A DNA stretch of 64,000 nt from Marinobacterium nitratireducens (lineage in GTDB: Bacteria > Pseudomonadota > Gammaproteobacteria > Pseudomonadales > Balneatricaceae). Where the stretch lies: assembly GCF_014645375.1 (NCBI RefSeq), contig NZ_BMLT01000003.1:461150-525149 (forward strand), read 5' to 3'. Shown here one piece after another: positions 25,373-34,255 of this stretch. The position numbers and the translations under genes were made by a program. Position 1 is the stretch's first letter, and every line of letters starts with the position of its first letter. The notes beneath the pieces were generated by a model. The model did no database searches. It was not told the origin of the DNA and saw nothing but the letters and a program-made list of their open reading frames with translations.

Positions 25373-26102
25373 AACCCAGTCTCGAGTATGCCGCCTGGCT
25401 ATCGCTCAATACCGGTATGATAAAACTAACCTTCGACTGAATTGTGGCGAGCGTCGCTTTCTTGCTGCAGTGGTCGTCGTGTAGGCTCGAACTCTGATTC
25501 ATAACAAAGCCAGCGGCATTACCTGACCTGTCGTAGATGATCTTAAAGTACCCACTGGGCACAACTGCGATTTCGTCTGCGCCAACCAGCCCAGGCATGG
25601 CACTTTCGTATAGAGTACCTGTGATGACGAAGAGCGACTGCCCGTAGCTCACCCCGGCGCGGACCGCATCTTCGAGATCAGCCCACGGGCCTTGGTTCAG
25701 ATCCTTATCCTGCGGCGTGATGTTGCTGAGATAGTTCAGTTCAGGCCAGTATCGCGAGCCTGCAAACGATGCGAGCGGCGCTTGGTGCCCCCTATTAGCT
25801 TCGAGTGCGCTTGAGAAGGCGCCGCTGTAATCCCCCGTCTCCAAGGTTTCATTGTCATCAAGCAGTGGATCTGACTTCCATTCACGCCCCGGAGATATAC
25901 CGAAATTGACCACGTCTACCTCGTAAGCAACCCAATCAGCAAACTTCGTCGTCGGGTTGTTGGACAGAGCGTAGACGTGTGCAAACACGAGATCGTTGCC
26001 GGCAGGGTTTGACGGGCAGCCAAGCGGACAATGGACAGATAGGATATCTGCCGATGCAACCGCAGGTATAAGCACAAGGAAAGCAGTTATTGTTCTATTC
26101 AT
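25365..26102 (-). CDS. Secreted DNA/RNA non-specific endonuclease (NUC family)
   Basis: A 245-aa protein with a signal peptide (MNRTITAFLVLIPAVASA). The beta-beta-alpha-metal core is visible: ANRGHQAPLASF corresponds to the DRGHxAP motif, with the catalytic His retained and the first Asp replaced by Asn. YLSNITPQDKDLNQGPWADL matches the metal-binding N...PQ...LNxGxW signature. The mature N-terminus has a Cys pair (CPLGC). The enzyme should degrade DNA and RNA outside the cytoplasm. The internal ATG is preferred because it begins the signal peptide. It is the second secreted nuclease in the island after the EndA-like protein at 14516. Confidence 0.88.
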   Translation of the reverse strand: MNRTITAFLVLIPAVASADILSVHCPLGCPSNPAGNDLVFAHVYALSNNPTTKFADWVAYEVDVVNFGISPGREWKSDPLLDDNETLETGDYSGAFSSALEANRGHQAPLASFAGSRYWPELNYLSNITPQDKDLNQGPWADLEDAVRAGVSYGQSLFVITGTLYESAMPGLVGADEIAVVPSGYFKIIYDRSGNAAGFVMNQSSSLHDDHCSKKATLATIQSKVSFIIPVLSDSQAAYSRLGCD

Positions 26103-26245
26103 AATCAGCTCCGTCGATAGAGAGCTCCCTAACAACAAACGCTAGCACAGTCCTGTAACGGACGACGAAACGCATCCGAGCCAGCCAGTATCAGCTATCC
26201 TTACCCTGTCACGGACTGACAACCACATCGCACAGGAGGTGCACT

Positions 26246-26485
26246 ATGTCCCCCGAGAAGCTGCTCGAGATTGCTGAGCACGTGGAAGCGCGAATCTATC
26301 CTGAGTTCAACACAACGAAAGATCCAGCCAGGTGGGCCTACTGCAGTGATCAGATCGATCGCGCCTGCGTGCTACGGATCTGTAGCCATCTAAAGCGCCA
26401 AGGCCTACCACTACCTAGCATACGACGACGGACGGGGGTAGAACCCATTATAGAAAGCGGGGTCGAGACAGGATTAGTTAGTTAA
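26246..26485 (+). CDS. Small hypothetical protein with strong RBS
   Basis: A 79-aa protein starting MSPEKLLEIAEHVEARIYP. A near-perfect Shine-Dalgarno (CAGGAGGTG) lies 5-7 nt before the ATG, which makes translation likely. The N-terminal 50 residues are helical with two cysteines (YCSDQ, CVLRIC); the C-terminus is basic then acidic. No family is recognised. Its 3' end overlaps a palindrome at 26477-26490. Confidence 0.55.
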   Translation: MSPEKLLEIAEHVEARIYPEFNTTKDPARWAYCSDQIDRACVLRICSHLKRQGLPLPSIRRRTGVEPIIESGVETGLVS

Positions 26486-26518
26486 CTAACCTAATACACC
26501 TCGGCCCGGTTAGTTAAC
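26477..26518. promoter_or_regulatory. Palindrome plus half-copy, possible operator
   Basis: GTTAGTTAACTAAC (26477-26490) is a perfect 14-bp palindrome. Its first ten bases, GTTAGTTAAC, recur at 26509-26518, 32 bp (about three helical turns) on. This spacing suits a repressor dimer pair; the regulated gene is unclear. Confidence 0.4.
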
Positions 26519-26616
26519 AACAGTTACGCTACGCGTCCATATCAGGACGTTCAAACATGTGTAGTGATGTCATCGACAATGACTGTGATCTGAGAATAGT
26601 TTGCCATCATCTAACA

Positions 26617-26859
26617 TCAATACTTATCACTCCACCAAGTAAGCACAATTATCATAAACAAAAGAACAACTACCAACCGAAGAAAGCCGAAAAATCGATC
26701 CAGAAAGAAATTCCAACCACTGCTTTTATCTATCACTAGCTCAGCATCTGGATCACCGGAGCGCTTCAACCGCCATTTCGAAAGCAAGTCCTGAACTTTC
26801 TTAAGGACCAGCCATGCCAAGAACAGAATAATTAAGACTTTCAAAATCAGCCAATTCAC
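26617..26859 (-). CDS. Small two-TM membrane protein
   Basis: An 80-aa protein: N-terminal TM (MNWLILKVLIILFLAWLVL), a charged central loop (KWRLKRSGDPDAELVIDKSSG), and a C-terminal TM (LRLVVVLLFMIIVLTWW). It follows the 26865 gene on the same strand by 5 nt, so the two are an operon. Unrecognised; such pairs of small hydrophobic proteins occur in toxin-like and defence modules, but nothing here shows a role. Confidence 0.55.
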   Translation of the reverse strand: MNWLILKVLIILFLAWLVLKKVQDLLSKWRLKRSGDPDAELVIDKSSGWNFFLDRFFGFLRLVVVLLFMIIVLTWWSDKY

Positions 26860-26864
26860 GGAAG

Positions 26865-27359
26865 CTAGCCTCCATCATCAGGCTTCTCATCTCGACCTAA
26901 GCGTAAAATAACTTTCTCGATCATTTTCGCTTCATCTTCGGTAAATATTGCTTCCTCACCATCAGGAGTCGTAATTAACTTATGCCTAAGCTTATAGAGT
27001 TTGTACCCGATATACGTACAACCAAGGGCTGCAGTACCGCCGGCAATAGGTACCCACACAGGTGTTGATGAAAGGAGTCCGGCTGACATCAACGCCCCTG
27101 TAATACCCGTCGCACCTATCGTCGTCCCGAAAATACCAGCACTTCCTACTATTCCTGTTGTAGCGCCAGTGAGGTACAGCGCACCTGCGCCAAATGTTGC
27201 AGATGCCGTAGCCAGCAGTCCATTGACTGCAGCGGTACTTAGAAACGTCCCCGCGACATAACCACCGGAAGCTGTCACGATCAGTCCCCCTGCTGCGTGA
27301 GGTACCAGAGTACCTCCCGAGGCTAACGCCGAAATGATTGGAATTAGCGCTATAGGCAT
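26865..27359 (-). CDS. Gly/Ala-rich hydrophobic protein
   Basis: A 164-aa protein from MPIALIPIISALASGG, with AGAGGAGC-like purines (GAGGAGCG) before the ATG at 27357-27359. Residues 1-115 are almost entirely Gly, Ala, Thr, Ile and Val (AGGLIVTASGGYVAGTFLST), resembling the glycine-zipper hydrophobic regions of membrane-inserting or pore-forming proteins. The C-terminal 45 residues are charged and helical (FTEDEAKMIEKVILRLGRDE). Operon with the two-TM protein downstream. Function unknown. Confidence 0.6.
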   Translation of the reverse strand: MPIALIPIISALASGGTLVPHAAGGLIVTASGGYVAGTFLSTAAVNGLLATASATFGAGALYLTGATTGIVGSAGIFGTTIGATGITGALMSAGLLSSTPVWVPIAGGTAALGCTYIGYKLYKLRHKLITTPDGEEAIFTEDEAKMIEKVILRLGRDEKPDDGG

Positions 27360-27737
27360 AAGAGTCGCTCCTCTAACGTGCAAACTTGCCTAAAGAACGC
27401 ACAGGGCACGATACAACTAGATGCCTCTTTGTGGGCTCCCTAGTACGTCCGATCGACGCGAGCATCGGTACAGCTAGAAGCATAGTTGAGCTTTTCAGGT
27501 AGGTCAGCTAAACGATTACATGAAGTCACTCGATCCAGATACATCGTTGGCACTGTCCTGCCCCTCCACTTAAGTCATTGAAACCATTTTATTTCTGACT
27601 TTTCCGAGTTGTCGAACAACATTCAGCATTTGTTCACACAAAGCATGTGCAACAAAGCTAAAGCTGCATTAGAATCCCGCCTCCAGAGCCGGTTGGGAAG
27701 ACGTAAGAAGCTCTGCAAACACCATGGAGAACGACTC

Positions 27738-28250
27738 TTGAAAGCAAAAGGTATTGCTACAGCCATTATGGCGGCCACTATTGTGATGACCACTGGATGT
27801 GCGTCTATCGTGGGTGAGCCGACACAAATGCTTAGTATCAATTCATCCCCCGACGGTGCGAAGATTGCGATCACTGATGAAAAAGGCATCAGTGTATTCA
27901 AAGGTACTACGCCCACGACCGTCACTCTTCAGAAGGCAGATGGCAGCTACTTCGGTGGTAAGACCTATGCGCTGACCATCTCCAAAGAAGGTTTTGAGAG
28001 CCAGGTCATCACGATAGATTCCAACCCGAACGGCTGGTTCATCGGTGGTAATCTGTTGTTTGGGGGCCTTATAGGCTGGCTGATCGTAGACCCGCTGACC
28101 GGATCTATGTACACACTGTCACCGGATGTGATCAACGGCAGCCTGTCCCCGCAGCAGGTGTCTACTAGTGATGATGGTAAATCGTTGAATGTGGTCCTGC
28201 TCGAAGACCTGCCCTCTGAAGCCTACGATCACCTCACACGTATTATTTAA
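27738..28250 (+). CDS. PEGA-like lipoprotein
   Basis: A 170-aa protein. I choose the TTG at 27738 because GGAGA lies 7 nt upstream and it gives a compact lipoprotein signal: KAKGIATAIMAATIVMTTGC, with the lipobox Cys at about residue 21. The mature part contains a PEGA-type strand set (INSSPDGAKIAITDEKG ... TPTTVTLQ), often found in surface lipoproteins, then a hydrophobic hairpin (GGNLLFGGLIGWLIVDP). An upstream frame from 27609 exists but lacks a signal at its N-terminus. A strong terminator follows immediately. Confidence 0.65.
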   Translation: MKAKGIATAIMAATIVMTTGCASIVGEPTQMLSINSSPDGAKIAITDEKGISVFKGTTPTTVTLQKADGSYFGGKTYALTISKEGFESQVITIDSNPNGWFIGGNLLFGGLIGWLIVDPLTGSMYTLSPDVINGSLSPQQVSTSDDGKSLNVVLLEDLPSEAYDHLTRII

Positions 28251-28262
28251 TACGAGTTGGGT

Positions 28263-28286
28263 AAGGCGGGCCTAAAAGCCCGCCTT
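28263..28286 (+). terminator. Rho-independent terminator
   Basis: AAGGCGGGC and GCCCGCCTT form a 9-bp stem with a CTAAAA loop, followed by TTATG. It lies 13 nt after the lipoprotein stop. Confidence 0.75.
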
Positions 28287-28424
28287 TATGACCAATTTAG
28301 GGCAGCAGGATGTTGATAAACTGGCTCTGTCATACCTAATCGCATAGCTACCTCTTCTACGCAACAGCCCCGCCACAGCCTTTACCCTGTTGGCCGCAGT
28401 TCCTACACATATTACTGTTTGATA

Positions 28425-28964
28425 TCAGCTAGATCTCATAGCCAGCTCTTCGTAACTACTATAGCGAAACATTTTACCGTATAAATTCTCATACTCTATT
28501 ATCACATCAATTCTTTTTAGCTTTTCGCGCATGGCCTCTTCGTCTGGAGCATTACAATCGAGAAACCTTATATCAATCATTCGCCTTTTTTCACCAACAC
28601 CTAAGGCATAGCCACTTCCGACATAGGAGAAATACTCTTTGCGGCGAAGTCCATGAAGTATAACCTCAATTACCTCTTCCAATGGATCGTAACCGTAGCC
28701 GGAAACAACAGCACCATCCAGCTTCACTGTAAAACTTTTAATAAATGCAGGTCCAACACCATTATTTTCCAGCACTACTCTCCATGTACTTTCATCCCAA
28801 TCAACATCCTCCCAACACGTTAAGTGTGGTCGGCACGATAACTTATTGTGCTTACGTGTACTCCAGCCCTGCCATACCGATATCCACAATGCACATAAGG
28901 CTATGACAGAACTCGCTATCCCAGTGACCATCTGCCAGTCCCAAACACATTTCACCTCGTCCAT
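28425..28964 (-). CDS. Membrane-anchored hypothetical protein
   Basis: A 179-aa protein with one N-terminal TM (about residues 12-32, GIASSVIALCALWISVWQG), a basic stop-transfer (STRKHNK), and a cytoplasmic or periplasmic beta-rich domain (RPHLTCWEDVDW ... WRVVLENNGVGPAFIKSFTV). The phrase LENNGxGPAxI is common in a large group of bacterial membrane-anchored proteins of unknown role that often sit in accessory islands. No catalytic residues are recognised. Confidence 0.65.
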   Translation of the reverse strand: MDEVKCVWDWQMVTGIASSVIALCALWISVWQGWSTRKHNKLSCRPHLTCWEDVDWDESTWRVVLENNGVGPAFIKSFTVKLDGAVVSGYGYDPLEEVIEVILHGLRRKEYFSYVGSGYALGVGEKRRMIDIRFLDCNAPDEEAMREKLKRIDVIIEYENLYGKMFRYSSYEELAMRSS

Positions 28965-29109
28965 GAACCGCCACCCTTTTCATCAGTAAGCTCATGAGCC
29001 GTTAAAAATTTCGGTTACGCATAATTCTCATAGCATCAAAAATCACCTACTCACCTAGTCCAACGAGCAACAGTGATTACTACGAGTGATGTTACATCGC
29101 TCACCGGCC

Positions 29110-29616
29110 TCACTCGCTACGGAGACTGCTACCATGCATGTAACTCGCCCGGTGACGCTTGGAAAGCACCCCGGCAGCCCATGCACATGTCGCCGAACCA
29201 GCAAGCCCCGTTCCGAACGTCGACGCGATGTTTATCAAGTTATCGCGATCAGGGCCATCAATGAGCCATAAAACTGAGAAGGTCAGTAACAGCCCCGATG
29301 CTGTTCTCAGAACACCCAGCGCCGCCCCTGGTAACTCCGACAGTACCCCACCCCACCGTTTTCTCCGGTCACGGTCACTATCACGAGCCAGAAAGGTATG
29401 TGCATGATACTGGATTACGCCCCATGCGATCAGACCTGCAACGAACTGGTATGCCAATAACGGCCGCGCTGGTGATAACCCTCTCATTATTTCGAGCAAT
29501 AACTCCTGATCACCAAAGAGATGAACCAGAAGAATGGGTAAGCCTCCAAGGAGGAAGCCTAGTATCAGCTCATAGAGGAAGTCATTGTACAGCCAGGCAA
29601 GGGATTTCTGGATCAT
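29110..29616 (-). CDS. Small polytopic membrane protein
   Basis: About 168 residues from MIQKSLAWLYNDFLYEL, with four likely TM segments near residues 17-35, 55-70, 105-125 and 135-155. A basic loop (RDSDRDRRKRWGG) separates the middle two. The C-terminal tail is basic and Ser/Arg-rich. An ATG three codons upstream is equally possible. No family is recognised. It lies between the LprI-like protein and the 28425 gene on the same strand, but with wide gaps. Confidence 0.5.
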   Translation of the reverse strand: MIQKSLAWLYNDFLYELILGFLLGGLPILLVHLFGDQELLLEIMRGLSPARPLLAYQFVAGLIAWGVIQYHAHTFLARDSDRDRRKRWGGVLSELPGAALGVLRTASGLLLTFSVLWLIDGPDRDNLINIASTFGTGLAGSATCAWAAGVLSKRHRASYMHGSSLRSE

Positions 29617-29730
29617 AATCAGCAATCACCGGAGACATCGCTCCCACAGGGAAGCGAAAATAGAGGCTAATCCCAGAGCTGTAGACAGAAACTACTTCAG
29701 TTACAGAGCCAACCTCCCGCCCAGGCAACA

Positions 29731-30138
29731 CTAACGAAGATCAGCGAGATACCCATTAAGCTGCATAGCACGCGCCTTGGTGATGTCCATGACATTGCCA
29801 GCATAGACCACTATATACATAGACCCTTGAGTGTGGGAATAGATGTTGTCCATGTTGGTGATCTCCGAGTCCCTGAACTTGATCCATGCGCGCTGTGCGT
29901 CTCTAAGCTTCTGCTGACCGTCTTCATCGAGCACAGTCATAAGCTCCCGATACGCCTGGTTCAGAAGGTTATCCCAACGCTGGTGAAACTCATTCGCACA
30001 CCGCTCCATACCATACGTGGTCGAGTCTTGGGACAGACAGGCATCAAACTCACGCTCGACCTCGTTAGCATCGAAGGCACTGACACCTCCAGAAACCGAC
30101 AAGATCGATGCGAATACATAAGTAGAAAGGCTCTTCAT
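29731..30138 (-). CDS. LprI/DUF1311-family secreted protein
   Basis: A 135-aa protein with a signal peptide (MKSLSTYVFASILSVSGGVS). It shows the DUF1311 pattern: ACLSQDSTTYGMERC, then LLNQAYRELMTVLDEDGQQK, then LRDAQRAWIKFRDSE and a C-terminal helix with DITKARAMQL. The paired Cys residues in the first helix are family-typical; the usual second Cys pair near GSM is absent. Members include lysozyme inhibitors of the LprI type and many uncharacterised periplasmic proteins, so lysozyme inhibition is only a possibility. Confidence 0.8.
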   Translation of the reverse strand: MKSLSTYVFASILSVSGGVSAFDANEVEREFDACLSQDSTTYGMERCANEFHQRWDNLLNQAYRELMTVLDEDGQQKLRDAQRAWIKFRDSEITNMDNIYSHTQGSMYIVVYAGNVMDITKARAMQLNGYLADLR

Positions 30139-30252
30139 GTATTACTCCATCAACACACTGAATGAGAGGTGGCAGATCCCGAACACCATCCTTGTTAGCC
30201 ACCCAATATAGAAGTGATGAATGGAGCTCGCAAGACCCGCTGCCCGTAAGCT

Positions 30253-30600
30253 TCAGATCAGCCGATGTAGATCACTCGGATGCCATTTCCCCTGCCTGAG
30301 CCGGTTCGACACGAGCGCACGATAAGCACCTGGCTCTGGCGCCGAACGTCGGGCATGGCGCTGGCCATTACAGAACCTGCAGGCAGCAACGATATTCGTG
30401 CCCGCGTTGCTGCCACCATCCTGGCGAGCAACCAGGTGCTCAGCCGTACACTGAAACCGCAGCGCCTGCCTTTGGGTGATGCCGTGACGTTTGCCGAATT
30501 GCTCAGGATTAGATAACCACATTAACGCCCTGCAGTAGTAGCAGCGACCGTTCTGTCGACGGAAAGCAGATAGTCTTTTGGAAGCGATAGAACTCGGCAT
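30253..30600 (-). CDS. HNH endonuclease domain protein
   Basis: A 115-aa protein consisting almost entirely of an HNH module: a zinc knuckle CYYC (about residues 20-23), then CTAEHLVARQDGGSNAGTNI, where EH carries the catalytic His and the following Asn is the N of HNH, then ACRFCNGQRH with the second Cys pair. The N-terminus is basic. Such stand-alone HNH proteins can be phage or island nucleases or homing-type enzymes. It is the nearest gene to the leader-distal end of the CRISPR array. Confidence 0.82.
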   Translation of the reverse strand: MPSSIASKRLSAFRRQNGRCYYCRALMWLSNPEQFGKRHGITQRQALRFQCTAEHLVARQDGGSNAGTNIVAACRFCNGQRHARRSAPEPGAYRALVSNRLRQGKWHPSDLHRLI

Positions 30601-30859
30601 GCGAGCCTCCTTTCATTGATAAAGGGAGACCCCGCTTGCCTAGCGCAGCGATAACGGGGAGCCAGCCGAAGACTTCGGATCTGGCACAAGAACTGCCCAC
30701 GTGCGGGTCAGAACCACGATCAACACTAGTTCAAAATATCGCTGTAAGCCACCCTGACTCGATCTTGATTCGGCCCGGAACAAGGTAGGATTCAGCCGCA
30801 AAGATTCTAACCAGACCCACGAGAACGCAAAGAACCAGCACGGTTGCACACGCGAGAAC
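30601..30859. other. Non-coding flank of CRISPR array
   Basis: About 260 bp between the HNH gene and the leader-distal repeat. No frame with an RBS is seen. Confidence 0.45.
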
Positions 30860-31548
30860 CTTCTGAGCTGCCTGTGCGGCAGTAAACGCGGAGAAGCGAG
30901 GCTGTGATGCTTGCCGGCATTTCTAAGCTGCCTGTGCGGCAGTGAACTTCGCCACCCCGGAGCCGGTCGCGCTGAAAATTTTCTCAGCTGCCTGTGCGGC
31001 AGTGAACGTCTACGAGGGCGACATTCTCGAAACGCACATTTTCTCAGCTGCCTGTGCGGCAGTGAACGCGGTGGAGACACCGCCGTTGCTGTTGACCCAT
31101 TTCTAAGCTGCCTGTGCGGCAGTGAACATCCAAAAACGCCATTTGGGCGCCGTCCGAGATTTCTAAGCTGCCTGTGCGGCAGTGAACCACTTCGACAAAG
31201 CGGCGGCCGGTCTTCTGATTTTCTAAGCTGCCTGTGCGGCAGTGAACAACTTGAGCCGCTCGTTCTCGGATTGGTACCATTTCTAAGCTGCCTGTGCGGC
31301 AGTGAACCAGACGGCAACCCCTACAGCATCGGCCTGTAATTTCTAAGCTGCCTGTGCGGCAGTGAACGACGGGTCCGCCAGTTCCTCACAAATGATGTAT
31401 TTCTAAGCTGCCTGTGCGGCAGTGAACTTCGACTAGCTGAGATAGATGCGCCTGAATCTGTTTCTAAGCTGCCTGTGCGGCAGTGAACGCCTGCTGGTGC
31501 AGTCAGAGTTCTTTCTAGTTTTTCTAAGCTGCCTGTGCGGCAGTGAAC
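30860..31548 (-). CRISPR. Type I-F CRISPR array, 12 repeats / 11 spacers
   Basis: Twelve 28-nt repeats start at 30860, then every 60 bp to 31400, then 31461 and 31521. Spacers are 32 nt with one of 33 nt. Read on the minus strand the repeat is GTTCACTGCC-GCACA-GGCAG followed by CTTAGAAA, the type I-F form with the CTGCC/GGCAG Cas6f hairpin. The repeat at 30860 has three changes, and those at 30980 and 31040 have an A-to-C change next to the stem, so degeneration is at the left. That end is therefore leader-distal, and transcription is on the minus strand, as for the cas genes. Confidence 0.98.
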
Positions 31549-31626
31549 TGTTACACATTACGACCAACCTACTGATTGTTAAAGAGCACTCTGCTATTCG
31601 GTTAAAAAAGCTTATTTTCCGGAAAA
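31549..31626 (-). promoter_or_regulatory. CRISPR leader
   Basis: An A/T-rich stretch of about 80 bp between the undamaged first repeat and the cas6f terminator. It contains the palindrome TTTTCCGGAAAA near 31613. Position and composition fit the leader carrying the array promoter and integration signals. Confidence 0.65.
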
Positions 31627-31653
31627 AGCAGAAAGCCCTTGCAAAGCAAGGGC
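31627..31653 (-). terminator. Terminator between cas6f and CRISPR leader
   Basis: AAGCCCTTGC and GCAAGGGCTT form a 10-bp stem with an AAA loop. On the minus strand it is followed by TCTGCTTTTT. It ends the csy operon 25 nt after the cas6f stop and separates it from the array. Confidence 0.75.
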
Positions 31654-31677
31654 TTGTATAGGCCTTCCCTAAAAGGG

Positions 31678-32229
31678 TTAGAACCAGGGGATAGTTGCCG
31701 TTGCGCTCAATCCATAGGTACTCATACATCCCGACTGGGGCGCATCTTGTAACGGCCCGTGCTCTATATAAATCCGCATTGGGTTTCCGTTTGAGAGGCT
31801 CCGAAGTTGGATATAGGGTAGCGTCAACTTCTTTTGCTGAGTATCAGGGATACGTTTCAGCGCCTCCGCTTCACTCAGCCACCCCTTCGTGATCGAGCGC
31901 TTGCGCTTGTTATAAGCACTTTTCGCCTGCACCCGCCGCACCGCTCGGTACTGCACCTGCGCAGGTATTGGTAGCAATTCGCCGATCGCACAATAGTCTC
32001 GCATCCCCTGGATCCAGTTGAGTGCCATAAACTGATCCAGTCGCTGTGCTGTTCCGTGCAACCTCAGTCGGCTGCCCAGACGAGCTCCGTGGTCCGGGAA
32101 GCTAACACCAACTTCGCCATCACCATGTTGACCCAACGCTCGGTGCAACTTGGCAAACAGAGCATTCAGCAGTTGTTGCTCAGCAAATTCCGGATCAGGC
32201 AGAACTTTAAGATCAAGGTAGTGATCCAT
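31678..32229 (-). CDS. cas6f: CRISPR endoribonuclease Cas6f (Csy4)
   Basis: A 183-aa protein of normal Csy4 length. Its N-terminus MDHYLDLKVLPDPEFAE is typical and the catalytic histidine is His29 in AKLHRAL. Basic residues near 105-115 (AKSAYNKRKRSITKG) form the RNA-binding arginine-rich helix, and the C-terminal LPYIQLRSLSNG is conserved. It cuts each repeat at the 3' base of the CTGCC/GGCAG hairpin and stays bound as the crRNA 3' cap of the Csy complex. Last gene of the csy1-csy2-csy3-cas6f operon. Confidence 0.95.
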   Translation of the reverse strand: MDHYLDLKVLPDPEFAEQQLLNALFAKLHRALGQHGDGEVGVSFPDHGARLGSRLRLHGTAQRLDQFMALNWIQGMRDYCAIGELLPIPAQVQYRAVRRVQAKSAYNKRKRSITKGWLSEAEALKRIPDTQQKKLTLPYIQLRSLSNGNPMRIYIEHGPLQDAPQSGCMSTYGLSATATIPWF

Positions 32230-32237
32230 AACCTCTC

Positions 32238-33266
32238 CTAGTCTGCCTTTTCGCCGAAGACTCCGCCCCTAATCAGAGTCGCGATCACGAAGTGTTGATC
32301 ACCCAACTCTGGCACCTGATTCTTGAGCACCCAGTTATCAAGCAAACTATAGAAATCAACCTTCTGCTTGGGCTGACGGTACGCGGTACCCCGGCTCGTC
32401 ACTGAACCATAGGGCTCCACCGAAATCGGCCCCAACTCCTCTGCCCCGGGGTACCATGTATCGACGGTACGGATGGCGTTACCGATCTTCTGGGAGTGCA
32501 TCGCGGCAACGCCATCTACTTGATAGAGATACTTGCTCTTGCTGCCATCACGGCCACCATCAAGCACGAGTTCCTGAGACGGAAAAACTTCCTGTCCCTC
32601 ACCAAGGCGGACGAAGGCGTCTACCTGGAGCAGAGCGAATGACTCTCCCAGAAGACCCAGGCGGATCACTTCAGCTAATGAGGCAATCGCTTCCGGTTGC
32701 TTACCAAAGCGACGCAGATCGAACGAGTGCGCATCGAACACCCAACTCTGCTGAACAGCACCATCAATCAGCTGACTGACTCGCACCTCGATCGCCTCAG
32801 CACCGACTCGGTTGCGCCACAGGAACCGTCCGTTAGCCAGATTTTCCGCATACCGCAACGACAGTTCCCTAAACTCTTCGCGCTGCGCGTATTCTTTGAT
32901 GACAGAGCCCAAAGCGGCCTGATACGCCGGATCGTTACAAGCGGACGGCGTGGACAGATTACCCAGTACCCTCAAAGTGAAGCTGAGCTTCAGCGTATTG
33001 GCCGTAAAGGGCAGCGCGGCTGTATCAACCCTCTGCAGATTCGGCTTTTGGATTTCGGCATCCAGCTTCAGAGGGTCGTTAGCGATCGTCCCCTTCAGCC
33101 TATTGGAGATGGTACCGCGTACATCCTTACTTTGGATGATCACCGGTTGCCAGGCCTCCAGCTGGTCCCGCGCATCCCAGTTACCGGAATACAGCAGTGC
33201 ACCGGAGTTAGCATGTTTACGTTCAAAAGCCAGTACAGAAGCGGTTTTCAGTTGATCCTTAGCCAT
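32238..33266 (-). CDS. csy3: Type I-F backbone subunit Cas7f (Csy3)
   Basis: A 342-aa protein starting [18 protein letters not shown], the usual Csy3 N-terminus, with the RAMP-fold features [13 protein letters not shown] and [13 protein letters not shown] and the long beta-hairpin region around residues 110-180. Six copies form the helical filament along the crRNA in the Csy surveillance complex. It is 14 nt from csy2 and 8 nt from cas6f, consistent with one transcript. Confidence 0.94.
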   Translation of the reverse strand: MAKDQLKTASVLAFERKHANSGALLYSGNWDARDQLEAWQPVIIQSKDVRGTISNRLKGTIANDPLKLDAEIQKPNLQRVDTAALPFTANTLKLSFTLRVLGNLSTPSACNDPAYQAALGSVIKEYAQREEFRELSLRYAENLANGRFLWRNRVGAEAIEVRVSQLIDGAVQQSWVFDAHSFDLRRFGKQPEAIASLAEVIRLGLLGESFALLQVDAFVRLGEGQEVFPSQELVLDGGRDGSKSKYLYQVDGVAAMHSQKIGNAIRTVDTWYPGAEELGPISVEPYGSVTSRGTAYRQPKQKVDFYSLLDNWVLKNQVPELGDQHFVIATLIRGGVFGEKAD

Positions 33267-33280
33267 AGTGTCGGCCCTTC

Positions 33281-34255
33281 TTAAAAGTTGAATTCGAAAA
33301 CTTCGGTTTCGGTCGGTGCACTGCCATTACGGCAAAGGTAGAGATCGTCAACGTGGTCATACCGCCATAACATCTCGTCAAGCCGACGGATCCGGTGAGG
33401 ACTTCGCCATTCGCCCAGGGTGTAGATACTCTCCACGAATCGGAACGGAGTATCTGGATCGCGACTTCTCGCAACCTCTCCCCGATCATAGATTGAAGAG
33501 ATACCCTGGTAACCGACGGAAATAGGAACCAGATAGCCGGACGCAGGCTTTGGTAAAATCGACCACGTCACCGCTTCGTTGTCACTCCCCTCTGCGGGCT
33601 CCACAGCTTGGTACTGCAGGGCGACGAAATCCAGCAGACTGTCGAGCAACTCAGCGGACGCATTCTGGCTTTGTCTATGTTGATGGTGGCTGACCAATAC
33701 ATCATGACGACAAATCAGAGCATACCCGGGCAGCAGGCTAAGCATCAGGTGCCGAGTTCGCTTTTCGCCAGCTTCACTATCAGGGTTTAATTCGAGCCAC
33801 TCCACCCCCTCGATCTCTAAAACCGTGCCTCCCGCCAACCGCTGCCGCATGGCCTGTTCCATGACCATACGCTTGAACTGCACTATGGCACTCTCTGGAG
33901 TACTACCCTCGCTCAGCAGTTCATCGGCGGTAAAATCACACTCAATCAACAAGCTGGCGCGGAAGTTCATCCTCCCTTCCTCGTTAAAGGGGGCTGTTTT
34001 CCCCTCCCGAGTCAAAGGATTACGCGTCAGAGAAAATTTCCACTCCCAGCCACCAGGCTGATGAGCATGAACCTGGTGCCGATGGCAAATCAGGCCGCAA
34101 CCACCTAACTTCAGCCCACGTTGAGTATCAAGGTAACGTGAGAGCGCATGGACATAACCGAGGAAGTTGGAGATACCCGGGAACCCCCAAGTAATCCCAG
34201 ATATGGCATTGGCGTTCTCTACGGTGATATTGCGCAGCAACAAAAGAGATTTCAT
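33281..34255 (-). CDS. csy2: Type I-F subunit Cas5f (Csy2)
   Basis: A 324-aa RAMP protein with the Csy2 N-terminal signature [20 protein letters not shown] followed by [15 protein letters not shown]. It binds the 5' handle of the crRNA together with Cas8f. It overlaps the csy1 stop by 4 nt, so the two are translationally coupled. Separate from Cas8f, as in ordinary I-F1 systems and unlike the Cas8f-Cas5f fusion of transposon-encoded I-F3. Confidence 0.94.
   Translation of the reverse strand: MKSLLLLRNITVENANAISGITWGFPGISNFLGYVHALSRYLDTQRGLKLGGCGLICHRHQVHAHQPGGWEWKFSLTRNPLTREGKTAPFNEEGRMNFRASLLIECDFTADELLSEGSTPESAIVQFKRMVMEQAMRQRLAGGTVLEIEGVEWLELNPDSEAGEKRTRHLMLSLLPGYALICRHDVLVSHHQHRQSQNASAELLDSLLDFVALQYQAVEPAEGSDNEAVTWSILPKPASGYLVPISVGYQGISSIYDRGEVARSRDPDTPFRFVESIYTLGEWRSPHRIRRLDEMLWRYDHVDDLYLCRNGSAPTETEVFEFNF

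Noticed and set aside
30911-31339. Long reading frame across the CRISPR array with repeated SCLCGSE residues
   Set aside because: The repeated peptide is only the translated CRISPR repeat; 60-bp periodicity keeps the frame open by chance.
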